From Vittaforma corneae ATCC 50505 (lineage: Eukaryota; Microsporidia; Nosematidae): 59,441 bases of DNA. Of the stretch, positions 20,250 through 31,464 are shown one piece after another. Every line of letters starts with the position of its first letter. The stretch's first letter is position 1. The notes under the pieces are model-generated. The model searched no databases and was not told the DNA's origin. It saw only the letters and a program-made list of their open reading frames with translations. The DNA lies in the NCBI RefSeq assembly GCF_000231115.1, contig NW_006889837.1, positions 6,168 to 65,608 on the forward strand, given 5' to 3'. The position numbers and the translations under genes are program-made.

Positions 20250-20348
20250 TGAAGCTTACAGGGCAAGAGACATCTTTAGTTAAAAGTACATCCTTTGATA
20301 TCTGTCGTACAAATAACTAACATAAACTTACACTATGCACGTATCCAT

Positions 20349-20842
20349 TTATTTAGCTGCTCTGAGTATTATCAGTGTTTCTCCTACTATTTTCCTAACC
20401 TTCAGTACATCGACCTCGTATCCTTTTCCTCTAATATTTTCCAATATCTCTAACGGCTTATTGGCCTCTATTACAAGTAAGTAAAATACATTGACAGCTA
20501 TTTCATTTACAAATCTATCAATGACTTCCCTTCCATTCACACCTCCACCGACGATGGGACAGTCGAAATCAGGAACGTACGGAGGATTAAATACAACGAC
20601 ATCAATCTTATCCTGGTTGATTCCTCTTAAAAGATCAGTCCGTATGGCATTCTTTTCTTTCATTTGCAGCAGTGCTTTTGTGTTCAAATCTATTGAAACA
20701 ACAAAATTAGAGGAGCAGAGAGATCGGTTAGGAATCCAGTAGAGCATCCTAAATCTACGACGACTTTCTCCGTAATATTTTCTTGTTTTAGAATATCATG
20801 CATAGTGTACGAGTCTTCTCCGGGCTCATACCAGTCGATCAT
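20349..20842 (-). CDS. MTQ2: eRF1 glutamine methyltransferase Mtq2 (HemK/N6AMT1 family); one frame break
   Basis: The N-terminal frame (ATG at 20842) reads EPGEDSYTMHDIL and VVVDLGCSTGFLT, the SAM-binding motif I. The second frame continues with FVVSIDLNTKALLQMKEKN, then the catalytic NPPYVPDFDCPIVGGGVNGREVIDRF, matching human N6AMT1 (NPPYV and GGRNGREVMDRF). Joined length is about 164 residues, short but complete for the family (human 214). The frames switch around 20716-20745 in a CTCTCT stretch, where one added base joins them. Mtq2 with Trm112 methylates the glutamine of the GGQ motif in eRF1, and eRF1 itself is encoded at 53834 with an intact GGQ. Error in sequence is the likeliest cause of the break. 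Confidence 0.82.
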
Positions 20843-21098
20843 TGCGGAGAGAGGCCTTCTGTTTTTATAAATGAAGCATGATTGTGCATGTAAAATTATT
20901 TAAGTTATGTGTAGAGTAAACTGCCACATGCACACACTAGCATGCTTGTAAAATATTACAAGAGAATATTACCGATTATTAACAATAGGCGACATGAGTA
21001 TAATGAAGACAAACAGTGTCGCGAAAGCAAAAACATAAAATAGGCCATCACCTGTGTGCTCTGGCGTGTGCACAATACTTAGCGAATACAATATGCAT

Positions 21099-21785
21099 TT
21101 ATTGATTGATATCAAACACTATTGCAATTAAAGAATCTTCTTTTAGTAGAAACACTAAGTTTTCGTCAGATAAAGTCTTTAATGCTCGTCCAAAGCTCCT
21201 CTTGATTACAGTTTCGCAATTCGTTCTAACTTCGATATCATTTTTAGATACTTTAACTGAAATATTATTGGCAGGCAGCACTCGAGCATTTTCTGATACT
21301 TCATCCATTTCAGAGTTAAAATATCTCCTGTTGCCACCCTTGTAGGTGATTAAAACACCGTTGCTAGAAATTTGTGTCTTTGCAATTTTGTCAAATTCTA
21401 ACTCGTCCATTAGTCTGCACAGACACTCTTCGGCTTTTTTGAACGAAATTCCGTCATTTAGTAGGTTTAACATGATTTTGTACGACAATGTTAGTGCAGA
21501 TTCAGGCAGGTATTGAGAGATATACGACGTAAAACACATACTATGGGACTGCAGTAGTCTAAGTGTCATGTTTGAATCAAACGAGAAGATTTTAAGTGTA
21601 TTGCTGCACTTGGCAAGGAGAGTATTCTTATACACTGCAATGTACGTTGTTTTTAGCGGAATGTTGAAGATTTGAAATTTTTCAAAATTGATATCTTCAG
21701 AAAATGAAAGAGAAAGCCTGTGTTTTACTCCAACGTTGTGCAGACAGTGCTTGGAATGGTTGTCTGTGGTGCTTTCAGTTTGCAT
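21099..21785 (-). CDS. Hypothetical protein
   Basis: 228 residues, no family recognised. It is a mix of beta-type segments (TYIAVYKNTLLAKCSNTLKIFSFD) and a helical middle (LNLLNDGISFKKAEECLCRLMDELEF), with no signal peptide or membrane segment. The blade-like N-terminus could be part of a propeller. The ATG at 21785 is the first in frame. It lies just 5' of the insulinase gene's 3' end on the same strand. Confidence 0.6.
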   Translation of the reverse strand: MQTESTTDNHSKHCLHNVGVKHRLSLSFSEDINFEKFQIFNIPLKTTYIAVYKNTLLAKCSNTLKIFSFDSNMTLRLLQSHSMCFTSYISQYLPESALTLSYKIMLNLLNDGISFKKAEECLCRLMDELEFDKIAKTQISSNGVLITYKGGNRRYFNSEMDEVSENARVLPANNISVKVSKNDIEVRTNCETVIKRSFGRALKTLSDENLVFLLKEDSLIAIVFDINQ

Positions 21786-21939
21786 ATTGCCAGCCTTCCA
21801 TTGGCATCAAATGAACCTCAACATGAATGATTGGTAACATATGTTTCAACTATCATTTAATTGATTGCCAAAGCATTGGCAGCATGGAACACAATTGGAT
21901 GCACATAGAGATTGATATTAAATTAAAAATAAGATTTAC

Positions 21940-24649
21940 TTACTGGTGTTTGATCGAATTGACTCTTACATACTCGTTAAGAATATCTGAGTCACCAATG
22001 TTCTGCTTTGTCAATTTTTTGACTATCTCAACCATCTTTCTGTCATAATTCAGATCAATATTTCCCTTAGTTAGCTGATTGGTAATTGCTGTACTCAAGT
22101 CTTCGAGATTGACAATCGGCTCCTCATAAAACCCAATAAGACTCTCTTTGTGGCTTTCAAATTCTTCGCTGTCCATTTCAGAAATATGGGTCTTCAGGTC
22201 AATCACAAACTTAAGAATTCTTTGCTCAAGAAAATCAATAGACTTTTCACTCTGAACAACAAACACCAAATATTCAGATGAGAGAATATGTTTTACAGCA
22301 CAGTATACAACATATCCCAGCTCCTCGGTTGTACGAAGCTCATGGAAAAATCTTTCATGGGCAATCTGTTGGATCAGTCTACCAATAGCGGTATTGTAAT
22401 CATAGACGCTTACCTCAGAATTGGTAGGGACCGTCTCTAACTCTTCGTGGTCCTTGAAATCAACTTCACTTCTCTGGCCATTAATTCTGTAAAACATGCA
22501 AACTCCAGTATTGAATTTGTCAAGCGTCTTAAATTCAACTGTGTTTACAGACGAATCAATATTGATCAATGGTTTCCTAGAATTACTGCCGATAAAATTG
22601 AATAAGTTTTCCAGATCTTCAAATTTCGTATTTCCAACGGATAGAATTGTGCAGTAAAAATTTTCAACAAATTTTACTTGATCCTTTCCCAACTTTTTAA
22701 TTTGCTCTAAAAAGCTCTTCAGTAGACTTTGATGAAGTCACTCTGTTAGAGAACACCTCAAACAGTCTTTTAAATGGGCTTTTAACAATTATGCTTGAGT
22801 ACCGATTCTGAATTTCCTGTCTGACAACCTCAAACCTATCGTCTGAGATTAAAGCATCTTTTGTACTTGTTTCGTTTGAATCAAATAAAGTTTTAAAGAA
22901 CATTTTGGCCATGGAGACCATTTTAGTTGAAAATCCTTCAAGTTTGACCATGACACCATGTATGCCAATAGTTGTTGATAGTGTAACATGTGCATTCGCC
23001 AACTGTCTGTCAAACTTCTCATTGAACATGTCTGCAAGTATTGAAAAACAAACTTCATATGCCAGAGGGTCATTTCTGATCTCTTCAGATGAGAAAATGA
23101 TGCTTAATTCAGCCTTTGGAACCTTGAACTTGCTGTCAAAAACAAGGTTTACCTCTCCATTTTCATATTTTTTCCTCTTCAAAAATCTATTTCCCGACTC
23201 AATAACTTCAATATTTTCAAGGAAATTAGCTACAAGACTGTCATTAGAAACCTTAGTGTTTGGTACACTGCTGTCTAAGCTTTCCCCGCTGGGATGATTA
23301 TTAGGTTCATGCACCATATACTCCACTCCATAGTACTTGTCTTTAGAGTCAAAGGACCCGTTTGGATCAGAAAGTAGAATTACCCAGTTGTTTCTGTTGG
23401 AAATATTAGCAATGCAGCTATTGATCAAGTTGCTATCGAACCTTTCAGAAATATAGGCATACTTTAGTACATATTCGATGGGATAGTACAAGATATCAGT
23501 GCTTACACACTCTGCTATTTTAATTGGGGTATCAATCTGCTTAAAATCAAACTCTTCGCTCAGCAATCTACCCAATCGTGCATACTCATCTTCGTCCACT
23601 GTTAAATTTGAGAGAAACTCGTGGACAATGCTCAGGATTCTACAATGATGCTTAAACCCTTTGTCTGTAAGACTAATATCCATTTTGACTTCGGTATAAT
23701 TGTTGTAGTAAGTATACTCAAAGCATACATCAAATGATAATTGCTCATTTTTGAGTCTCGAAAGAAGACCATTAGGCTCTTTCCTGGTGAAGAGATGTTT
23801 GATGTATCCAAGAGGGTTAAGCTTGAAATGCTCACGTAGAGGTGAAAGCATTGTAATGACTGTTAATTCCTTTTTGTCACACAGGGGCTTGAAATGAACT
23901 ATTTTTGAAAGAACTTCAGATTTGAATAGATCTACCGCGAGAGAACAATTGCTTGAAGCTTCATCGACTTTCTTGATAATACTAAGGTTTGGAATAGCTT
24001 CAAAAAGCACAGATATTTCCTTGAGTTTTTCCAAGCTTTCCGACCCACAAATAATCAGACTCATCAAATTACTGGAGTACTTCGTTTTCCAGAAATTAAC
24101 AACTGCTTCAAGAATATTTTTCTGTCTAAGTGTTTCTGCATTTCCACAGCTAAATCTTCCTTCAACTCGACCCTCCTTGACTAGTTCACTGCACAGTGCT
24201 CCCATCCTGAATCCTTCGCTATTAAGTGAATTTAAATATTCAGAGTCTACTGCGCTTATTTCTCTTTCAACAGTATCTTTCTTGAAAAGTGGAGAAATAA
24301 AAAACTGTGAAAACATGTCAGCCATCTGCTCTAGATAAGCGGAGTCAACATCGCAATAGTAAGTAGTGTGCTCGTCACAGGTAAAAGCATTGCTATACCC
24401 ATTGTGCTGGCTTATAAACTCAAAGAACATGTTTTCACCTGGATACTTCTCGGTTCCCATGAAGAGCATATGCTCCAAAAAATGAGCTAGTCCTGGAATA
24501 TCATCTGGCTCGTCGAAAGATCCAACACCGACTGAGAGGGCGCAGCTTGCCTTAGTGAATATGTCGTTTCGTATGATCAACGCTCTGATTCCATTGTTTA
24601 GTACTTGGAAGTGATATTCACTGTTGTCGACCCGGCTTTTAAAGATCAT
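21940..24649 (-). CDS. Insulinase-like zinc metalloprotease (M16A); one frame break
   Basis: Two frames (24649-22697, 22692-21940) read as one protein of about 902 residues, the usual size of yeast Ste23/Axl1-type enzymes. The inverted zinc motif HFLEH sits in DIPGLAHFLEHMLFMGTEKYP, followed by NAFTCDEHTTYYCDV and the downstream acidic ligand region. The C-terminal half contains ERFFHELRTTEELGYVVYC, the conserved substrate-binding region. The frames meet at a five-base T tract (aaaaa 22709-22713 on the plus strand); one T fewer gives STEELLEQIKKLGKDQ. These proteases degrade peptides in a closed chamber; fungal relatives also mature a-factor. The ATG at 24649 begins directly before the conserved N-terminus, with AAAATTTT tracts about 15-40 bases upstream. 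Confidence 0.88.
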
Positions 24650-24845
24650 GAGGTTAGCTCAAAATTTTTTACAAAAATTTTGAATAATGATCCAATCTTC
24701 AGCCCATTCATTAATCAATACTATAGAGCTTTGGCTTTTAATATTCAGTGTTTTGGCTCCAGGTGAGCTTTGAATAAACAGTCTTTGAAGTTTTTGCAAT
24801 GCCTGCTGTTTGCATTTTCTTTACTTTCATTTTCACATTTCCAAC

Positions 24846-24864
24846 CATCTTTTTTACCCCTTGA
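24846..24864 (+). promoter_or_regulatory. CCCC start motif of BRF1
   Basis: TTTTTTACCCC (CCCC at 24857-24860) followed by TTGA and the ATG. A clear example of the window-wide start signal. Confidence 0.65.
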
Positions 24865-26049
24865 ATGGCGAAATGCTCCAACTGCGGATCTTTAGATTTT
24901 CATACAGACGCTGCTAGAGGATCAGTCTACTGTGGAGAATGTGGGATGGTTCATGAAGAAAACACGGTTGTAAGTGCTCTACAGTTCGACTCTACAACTT
25001 CCAAAACAGTCCTCTACGGTAAAATTGTAAATGTTGAAAATACAAATATCGGTACACAGTTCATAGACTCAAGCTACTATATAAAAAACACATTGAAGAG
25101 CATCTGTCTCAAGCTTAGCTTGGGAAACGACCATGCTGAGTGCGCATTCAGATGGTACAAGCTGTGCCTTCAATATTCGCTAAGCAAAGGCAAGTCCATT
25201 CTTTACACTCTTAGTGCATGTGTCTACATCACTTGCAGGCAGGAGTCTACTCCTCATCTCCTTATTGACTTTTCAAATGAGCTAAGAATCGATTTATTTA
25301 AAATTGGAAAGGTGTTCTTGAAGATAAGACAGCTACTGGGCATAGATATTCCCCTTATTGATCCTTCTCTCTATATGCACCGGTTCTGCTCACAGTTGAA
25401 GTTCAAAAACAAAGAAATTCTCAACTTCAGTACTTTACTTGTAAGCAGGATGAAAAAGGATTGGATTTTGGAAGGAAGAAGACCAAACAATTCCTGCGGT
25501 GCTGCCCTTCTGATAGCCTCCAGGATTTTTAACGAAGAACGAGACATTGCAGAGGTGGCCAGGGCAGTCCATGCCTCCATTGCAACAATAAACAAGCGAT
25601 TAGAAGAGATGCGGGACACTGAGAGTGCAGAACTGCAGATTGATCAATTTATGGATGTTTGGATTAGCAAGGAGGAGAATCCACCAGTATTTAAAAAAGC
25701 CTTGCAGGCGGAAGTGTCTGAGGAAAGAATCGAAGAGACTCATTTTGACACACCAATAACCACGTTTGAGGACGACAGTGTCGAGATGAAGGATGCCGAG
25801 ACATTTGACTTTGATGATTTTTTGCTGAATGAGGATGAGGCCAAGACCAAGGCTGTGATCTGGGACCAGATGTATGGGGAATACCTAAAAGAAGCTCAGG
25901 AGAAGAGGAAGTTGCGCAAAGAAAGTGTCAGAAGGCATTCAAAGAGGCATGGATTTAATACGGTTGAGGAAGCATTTCTAAGCTTGGATAAGAAGGTATC
26001 TTCTAAATTGAACTATGCAGCGCTTGAAGCTTTATTTGATCCGTCGTAG
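24865..26049 (+). CDS. BRF1: TFIIIB subunit Brf1
   Basis: 394 residues. The N-terminal zinc ribbon has CSNCGS and YCGECGM (C4). Two cyclin-like repeats follow (about residues 75-260), with LSACVYITCRQESTPHLLIDFSN and GRRPNNSCGAALLIASRIF, which match Brf1 ('GRRPSGLCGAALLIAAR') better than TFIIB. The C-terminus is a shortened Brf1 region with WDQMYGEYLKEAQEKRKLRKES, the TBP-binding homology block. It recruits RNA polymerase III with TBP and Bdp1 to tRNA and 5S genes. Yeast Brf1 has 596 residues, so most C-terminal linkers are lost. Confidence 0.94.
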   Translation: MAKCSNCGSLDFHTDAARGSVYCGECGMVHEENTVVSALQFDSTTSKTVLYGKIVNVENTNIGTQFIDSSYYIKNTLKSICLKLSLGNDHAECAFRWYKLCLQYSLSKGKSILYTLSACVYITCRQESTPHLLIDFSNELRIDLFKIGKVFLKIRQLLGIDIPLIDPSLYMHRFCSQLKFKNKEILNFSTLLVSRMKKDWILEGRRPNNSCGAALLIASRIFNEERDIAEVARAVHASIATINKRLEEMRDTESAELQIDQFMDVWISKEENPPVFKKALQAEVSEERIEETHFDTPITTFEDDSVEMKDAETFDFDDFLLNEDEAKTKAVIWDQMYGEYLKEAQEKRKLRKESVRRHSKRHGFNTVEEAFLSLDKKVSSKLNYAALEALFDPS

Positions 26050-26330
26050 AGACGGAGGTTGGCTTTATCATTTTTTTCTGGTACCACTTCTGTTTATTGC
26101 TATTTAATAATAAATGTGTTCTTCATAATATGCATATTCCCAATATAAGCTGATGTGTCATATAGCTAAAGCTAGTTAAATATCGCTCATCAAAAATTTG
26201 TCTTCTGTAATTATGTCGTAGGAACTTAGCATAAAGGCTTGCAAGTAACATAGTGCGTATCTGGTCAGTTTGTCTACTTCACATATGTTTTCCAGTATTT
26301 TTATAGTTGTGCTAAAAGGCATAAGTTTGT

Positions 26331-26337
26331 AAACCCC
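26331..26337 (+). promoter_or_regulatory. AAACCCC start motif of the Sec8-like gene
   Basis: CCCC (26334-26337) directly abuts the ATG at 26338, the closest spacing in the window. Confidence 0.6.
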
Positions 26338-27672
26338 ATGGAAGAGGGGAAAAACATTTTAAAAGAACTGAAGGTAGACTGGGATCAAACACTACACGAG
26401 AACTTCAATCCGTTACAAATGGCCCTAAGAGTATCTTCGAATCCCAGCAAGCACAGGGAGTTTCACGGAATGCTCCACAGGTTAGAACAAACAATGGATA
26501 AGATAATCTCCTCAAACTTCCAAGGGTTTAGCGAAGCATTCCAAACATTCAGCGATTACAAACAAATGAACAACACCATTTTAAATACCTATTGTGATGT
26601 GGAAAACAAGCTTGCATCCCTACACATTATTGAAGTTTTGCCATCCAACGAGAATGTACTGGCAGCTGATCTGGAAAACCAAGAAATAAAGGCAAAATAC
26701 GAAATATGTGCCATGATTGCGGATGCTAGGAACCTATATAAAAGCTTTCTAGTCAGCCAGGATCCCACACGAAAGTCTGAACTGATTGTAAAGGCTTTGA
26801 GTGTTCTAGGAGATCCCAGACTATTCCAAATCAAAGGTGTTTTCGAATATTATAAAATAATACTACGAAGCTACCAGCAGTTTTCAGATGAAATCAATAA
26901 GAAATTACTGGATTTTATCGTTAGAAATGAGATTGAAAATAGTCATTTCTACAATGTTGTTGTTGATCTACAATCCATTTCGAAATTTGATGATTACTGC
27001 CTTAAGCATTTTCAAAAAGAAGTTTTTAGGCTATTTGAAGACATAATATTAGTCACAAGTAAGAGTATTAACGATGAAGATCCTATTAACGTACAGCAGG
27101 GTGGAAATAGAATATCCATGCTGGAGGTCCTGTGTGTAAAAATAGCCAAGGCTGTTGAGTGCATTATAGATAATATGTCGTTTATTATTAACAAGTCATC
27201 AGCTATGTTTGTTAAGGTCGATCAAGAAGACTTCTTCGGTAAGAAAAAATCCGAAGCCAATTTCATTTTTGATTTAAGTGGGTGCATGAATGCCTTGAGA
27301 GGAGTGCTGAGAAATTTTTTGGACAGATACTCATTTGAGCCCGAGAAGAGCGACCAGTTTGATATTAATTTCATAGCTGACACCTTTGATTATACTAAAG
27401 TATATGATGAAAATTCTTCAATCTATCAGAGACTGATGAAGAGTTCAAAGAAGATAGTCCGGAATGGCAGCAGTTTTACTTTGATTACACCTGTCAATCC
27501 CGAGACTATTTCGTTTTTATTGAAATACATTCAAAACCACGAGATTAGGAGTTTTTTGTATCAAACAGTTGAGACCAGACTCTTCTCCGATGCTATTCTC
27601 AATAGTAAAATCGGCAAAATTCAGCAAATCATTAACGAAATATGTGACTCCTGTCGGATAAGTACCAAATGA
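26338..27672 (+). CDS. SEC8: Exocyst subunit Sec8-like
   Basis: 444 residues. The N-terminus (NFNPLQMALRV, then HREFHGMLHRLEQTMDKIISSNFQGFSEAFQTFSDY) matches the Sec8 N-terminal region (FNPV..AL..., Y..L...L..IV..HYQGFN.SI.TF). The rest is helical (CATCHR-type rods) and divergent. The exocyst tethers secretory vesicles to the plasma membrane. Yeast Sec8 has 1065 residues and human EXOC4 974, so this is less than half size, as is common for tethering factors in microsporidia. The start is fixed by CCCC directly before the ATG. Another rod-type tether is possible. Confidence 0.65.
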   Translation: MEEGKNILKELKVDWDQTLHENFNPLQMALRVSSNPSKHREFHGMLHRLEQTMDKIISSNFQGFSEAFQTFSDYKQMNNTILNTYCDVENKLASLHIIEVLPSNENVLAADLENQEIKAKYEICAMIADARNLYKSFLVSQDPTRKSELIVKALSVLGDPRLFQIKGVFEYYKIILRSYQQFSDEINKKLLDFIVRNEIENSHFYNVVVDLQSISKFDDYCLKHFQKEVFRLFEDIILVTSKSINDEDPINVQQGGNRISMLEVLCVKIAKAVECIIDNMSFIINKSSAMFVKVDQEDFFGKKKSEANFIFDLSGCMNALRGVLRNFLDRYSFEPEKSDQFDINFIADTFDYTKVYDENSSIYQRLMKSSKKIVRNGSSFTLITPVNPETISFLLKYIQNHEIRSFLYQTVETRLFSDAILNSKIGKIQQIINEICDSCRISTK

Positions 27673-28065
27673 ATTGGCTGGTGCAGATGGATAGCATGCA
27701 AAGAAAGCCAGTAGTTGTAGATAACAAGCAATGTGCATTTAATTAAATATAGGCACTTGTATTCAGTATCACTATAAGAGTTAGGAGAAACATTATGCAA
27801 ACAAGTTATTGTGATGGGTTTCAATCAGTGGGTCTAAGAGAAAAAGAAAGCAATTTTCGAGGCTCTTGGCAGTTTCAATAAATGCTGTGTATTATAACGA
27901 CCACCTCAAAATCTTTTAAATGAAATGGAAATGCATCATGGCCTGCTCTTGCGAGTATAAATTTGCGCCTTTAGCAATATGGTCAATCAACATTGGCATG
28001 CAATTTTATTCCCTAAATCAAATAATTGAGACTGTGCAAACAATGCTTAAAACGCACCCTTCTTC
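27673..28065. other. Intergenic, nothing recognised
   Basis: 393 bases, AT-rich, between two plus-strand genes. Short open frames only. CACCCTTCTTC precedes the next ATG. No RNA gene or repeat seen. Confidence 0.45.
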
Positions 28066-29084
28066 ATGACAGACTCTAGTACAAAGAAAGGTATGGGGGC
28101 TGAGGGCAGTAAAATATCTGGCGGAAATGGCTCAGAGTGTAGCATGGGCATATTAAATACAGAGCATGCTACCGTAGGAAATGCGAACCAAAAGAGTATG
28201 GTTGGATCTGAGCTAATTGACATTCTGGATGGTTGTATGCCAGTAGAGGAGGGAAGAAGGATAAAGACGTATATTAGAAGGAGTCTATTTCTATCACTTT
28301 TACACCTATACGATGAGATTTTTGTTTCACATTTTGTAAAAAGAGAGGACTTTAGGAGTTTTATGGAGAAAGTTAATCAACATTACGATCAATGCTATGC
28401 ACACCATGAAGACACCGGCGATGACAAAACGCAGATTAAAGATGGCTGTTTAAAGGCAGCCAGTAGCAATTATCTAAGAACAAGCGAAAACGATGGCTTG
28501 TTTAAATTGAAGAATTATGAAGCTTCAACCTTTGTTGTTCCCATGGACCAGTTTAAAACTGCTTTAATCAATGACCATATCAGAAAGTCGGATATTCTGG
28601 CAGATCCAAAGAGATATGCTGGTCTTTCCTCACTGATCGGCTTTCTAAAGTCACTGAGATGCAGATTTGAGTCCAGGGAAATCAGCTTTCTTCTCGAACT
28701 TTACGAATTGTCTTTCTCAAGACAACTTTTGCTTGACTTCTTCTATTACTTTGATCTTCTTTACAGACAAGGCAGTTATTTTTACTATTTGAACTTTGTT
28801 GCGAAGTATTAGAAATCAAGCAGGAAATTAACGACAACAAAAGAAAAACTGGCTTTGTGAAGGACTTTGAAGATTGCTTTGAAAACTACTGCAAAAATAA
28901 CATCCCTTCGATTACGGTTAAGAATCGGAAGGATCTCGACAAATTTATCGAAGCTCTGAATCTCCTTGCTGAAATTGAAGGTGAAAGCATTGACATCTCT
29001 CGAGTGATTGAGTTTTTTAAAAATATTCAAAAGGATCAACCTGAAAACTCAAAGGCAAAAATTTTATTACAAAAAATCTCTTAG
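28066..29084 (+). CDS. Hypothetical helical protein; one frame break
   Basis: Two frames (28066-28812 and a continuation to 29084) read as one protein of about 339 residues. The joint lies near 28795-28805: adding one T to the TTT at 28795-28797 gives NFCCEVLEIKQEIND and then KTGFVKDFEDCFENYCKNN. The first 60 residues are low-complexity. From residue 65 it is helical, with RSLFLSLLHLYDEIFVSHF and FLLELYELSFSRQLLLDFFYYFDLLY, and there is no membrane segment or motif I can name. CACCC precedes the ATG. The family is unknown. Confidence 0.55.
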
Positions 29085-29299
29085 GGCTTTATTAGTCAAT
29101 ATCCGTCTAGGTGGCGTAATACATTTCTATAATGAATCGACACTTGGACAGCTTTGATTGCGCTGTGTTTTATTATGGCCACTTCAATTTGGTGCTGTTA
29201 TTGTGAGGTTGGCGCTTGGACTTTGCATTATAGGTCCAGCAAATGTAGCATTCTGGACATGGGCTTGATGTTTTTCAAGTTCTTGAAATACATTGATAA

Positions 29300-30964
29300 C
29301 TACATTGTTTGCCCACTCGAGAATTGTTCGTAGTATAGATAAAATAAGTATGTATGGTACAATATTCCCACTGTCACGCCTACAGTGATAGCTATTATGA
29401 TGGCTTGTTTAATTAAACTTTTCTCTTTAAGGGAATATCGAAGCAATATACCAACCAGGTATAACAAAGGTGCCACAATACAGCACAGCCCAAAAGAAAA
29501 AACCATTATGTTAATGCTGAGAAATACACTATTGAAGTTAAGGACTGATAGGATTAATAACAGTACTGGTATAACATAGTTTGGGTGTATAAACCCTAGC
29601 ACAAAAGTTCCCCAAATTTCATCTACTATCGTTGATACCTCTTGTATTTCTTGACTTGTTATTGGAGCATTGAGGTCCTTTTTTGCATTTTTTCTTTTGT
29701 CTTCTATTAACTTCTTTTTTTTATTTGTTTCTATGTTATACTCTTCAATTTTTTTGTTGTAGAGGACATTGTACAATTTTATAGAAACTGACTGTATCAT
29801 AATCAGTAATATCGGCTTAAAAATTAGCTGAATGTTGAACGTGCCCACGGCTGTTGGGATTTCTATGGCTGGAAGGTGAGGGTACTTGCTCTTTGTCAGA
29901 AGTATGGAAAATACAAAGAACATATCAATGATATTAGGAAGTAATATGAAATACGATACTATCCCAGTTAAAAATAGTGGAATGCCATAATTTACCAGTA
30001 AGATCAGGTACCTAAGACATCTTATTATCAGTCTTATTCTAGCAGAAGGAAGTACAAGGGGTGCTGGTGGATTTACTACTGGTTGATTCGCTACCGGTGG
30101 ATTTGCTACTGGCTGCTGCACACCAGCAGCAACCGGCCGTGGATAGATATGATCAACTACTGGTGCTAATGAGGATATCTTGTCTCTTAAGTATTTAAAA
30201 AACTGTCCAGCAGGGTCGTAATCCACAAGTTTGATGGAGGCATAGTACAGCACACTGCATGTACCTAATATTGCATATACTGAAAAAAGAGATGTCGACA
30301 TTGATTCAGCCATGGGCATGTTCTCTATTATCCTGGTGTAGCTCTTTGAGTGAAACATTTGTACTATAACAAATGTGAGTATGAACAATATTCCCGAAAC
30401 AACGACTACTATATCTTGATGATCTCTCAATCTCTGTCTCGTACATACTAAGCCGATGCCAATAGATACAAATATTTTCTCCAGTACATATATGTCAAGA
30501 TATTCTGCTATAAAGTCAATTACCGACTGTGGGATCATTCCTTGAATAATTAAAGATGTGCATGCACTCAAATAATCATGGCACATAAAGGTGCTCGTAA
30601 ATAGAAGTAGTACAGGTATTACATTGTCTAGTATTATTCTTAGTACAGAAGCCATATTTGTCGACACTTTAAACATAAGATACGTAGCTACAGTTGATCC
30701 TGATGGCATTGAGTTTTTTAGAAACTGCAGCGGTCTTAGAGTAACAAAAAGTATGAGTGTTAGTAGCATACTAAGTATTCCGTTGCAAATTCTTTTAGGA
30801 TTAAGCACAAGAAATATAGCAAACGTCATGTTAATCAAAAGACCCATGATCAGCATTGAAAAGAATCCTAAGATGTTGGTCGTTATTGACGTATTCCTTG
30901 GCTTTGCTACTAATCTCATGCTTGATTTAACTAGTAATCTCTCTTTTGTTGTTTGCTTTGCCAT
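29300..30964 (-). CDS. Polytopic membrane protein of unknown function
   Basis: 554 residues with roughly ten hydrophobic segments, for example LGFFSMLIMGLLINMTFAIF, IVVVVSGILFILTFVIVQMF, VNYGIPLFLTGIVSYFILL and AIIIAITVGVTVGILYHTYL. The two membrane halves are separated at about residues 275-305 by a Pro/Val/Ala repeat linker (PVANPPVANQPVVNPPAP). A second hydrophilic, lysine-rich loop (KKIEEYNIETNKKKK) lies near 405-440. No transporter signature recognised. The basic N-terminus before the first segment suggests an endoplasmic-reticulum or plasma-membrane protein. Confidence 0.7.
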   Translation of the reverse strand: MAKQTTKERLLVKSSMRLVAKPRNTSITTNILGFFSMLIMGLLINMTFAIFLVLNPKRICNGILSMLLTLILFVTLRPLQFLKNSMPSGSTVATYLMFKVSTNMASVLRIILDNVIPVLLLFTSTFMCHDYLSACTSLIIQGMIPQSVIDFIAEYLDIYVLEKIFVSIGIGLVCTRQRLRDHQDIVVVVSGILFILTFVIVQMFHSKSYTRIIENMPMAESMSTSLFSVYAILGTCSVLYYASIKLVDYDPAGQFFKYLRDKISSLAPVVDHIYPRPVAAGVQQPVANPPVANQPVVNPPAPLVLPSARIRLIIRCLRYLILLVNYGIPLFLTGIVSYFILLPNIIDMFFVFSILLTKSKYPHLPAIEIPTAVGTFNIQLIFKPILLIMIQSVSIKLYNVLYNKKIEEYNIETNKKKKLIEDKRKNAKKDLNAPITSQEIQEVSTIVDEIWGTFVLGFIHPNYVIPVLLLILSVLNFNSVFLSINIMVFSFGLCCIVAPLLYLVGILLRYSLKEKSLIKQAIIIAITVGVTVGILYHTYLFYLYYEQFSSGQTM

Positions 30965-31464
30965 TTCTGCGCACAGGCTAGGATTTTGTAAATAACTTTG
31001 AAACCTAACTGAAACACCTAGAGTAGTACTGAACGGTGAGCAATGATTTAAAAATGATGGTGCCGTGGCTGATATGCATGTAACTATGATGTGATTTTAA
31101 TATTGCTAATAAAATAAAAGGGTTTATTTGCTGTCCTGGCCTATTTATTCTAAGATATAAGTTACAATCTATAGGGTATACAGACATGAAGCCTAGGCAT
31201 ACTTCCATAATGTTGCAAAGAGCAAAGTATGCTCAGATGTCCTAGAAAGTAACTGTTGGACAAAACCCGTCTGATAAATAAGGATTTACTCCTTAACACA
31301 AACAGTGTATATTGGGGACAAGCGTGGCATTTAGCGTTGGAAGTAAGGCTTTGAGCGGAGTGTGCAACTATCTGGGAATACATTTTAGTATTGAATCAGG
31401 AATTTTAATATTTGATTATGTTTATTTGCCCATTGCGAAATCTAAAATTCAATAACAAACAAAG
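30965..31464. other. Intergenic between divergent genes, nothing recognised
   Basis: 500 bases. Minus-strand frames of 67-73 codons overlap one another and show no family resemblance or start motif. TTGCCCATTGCG lies about 30 bases before the ATG at 31465. No RNA gene seen. Confidence 0.45.
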
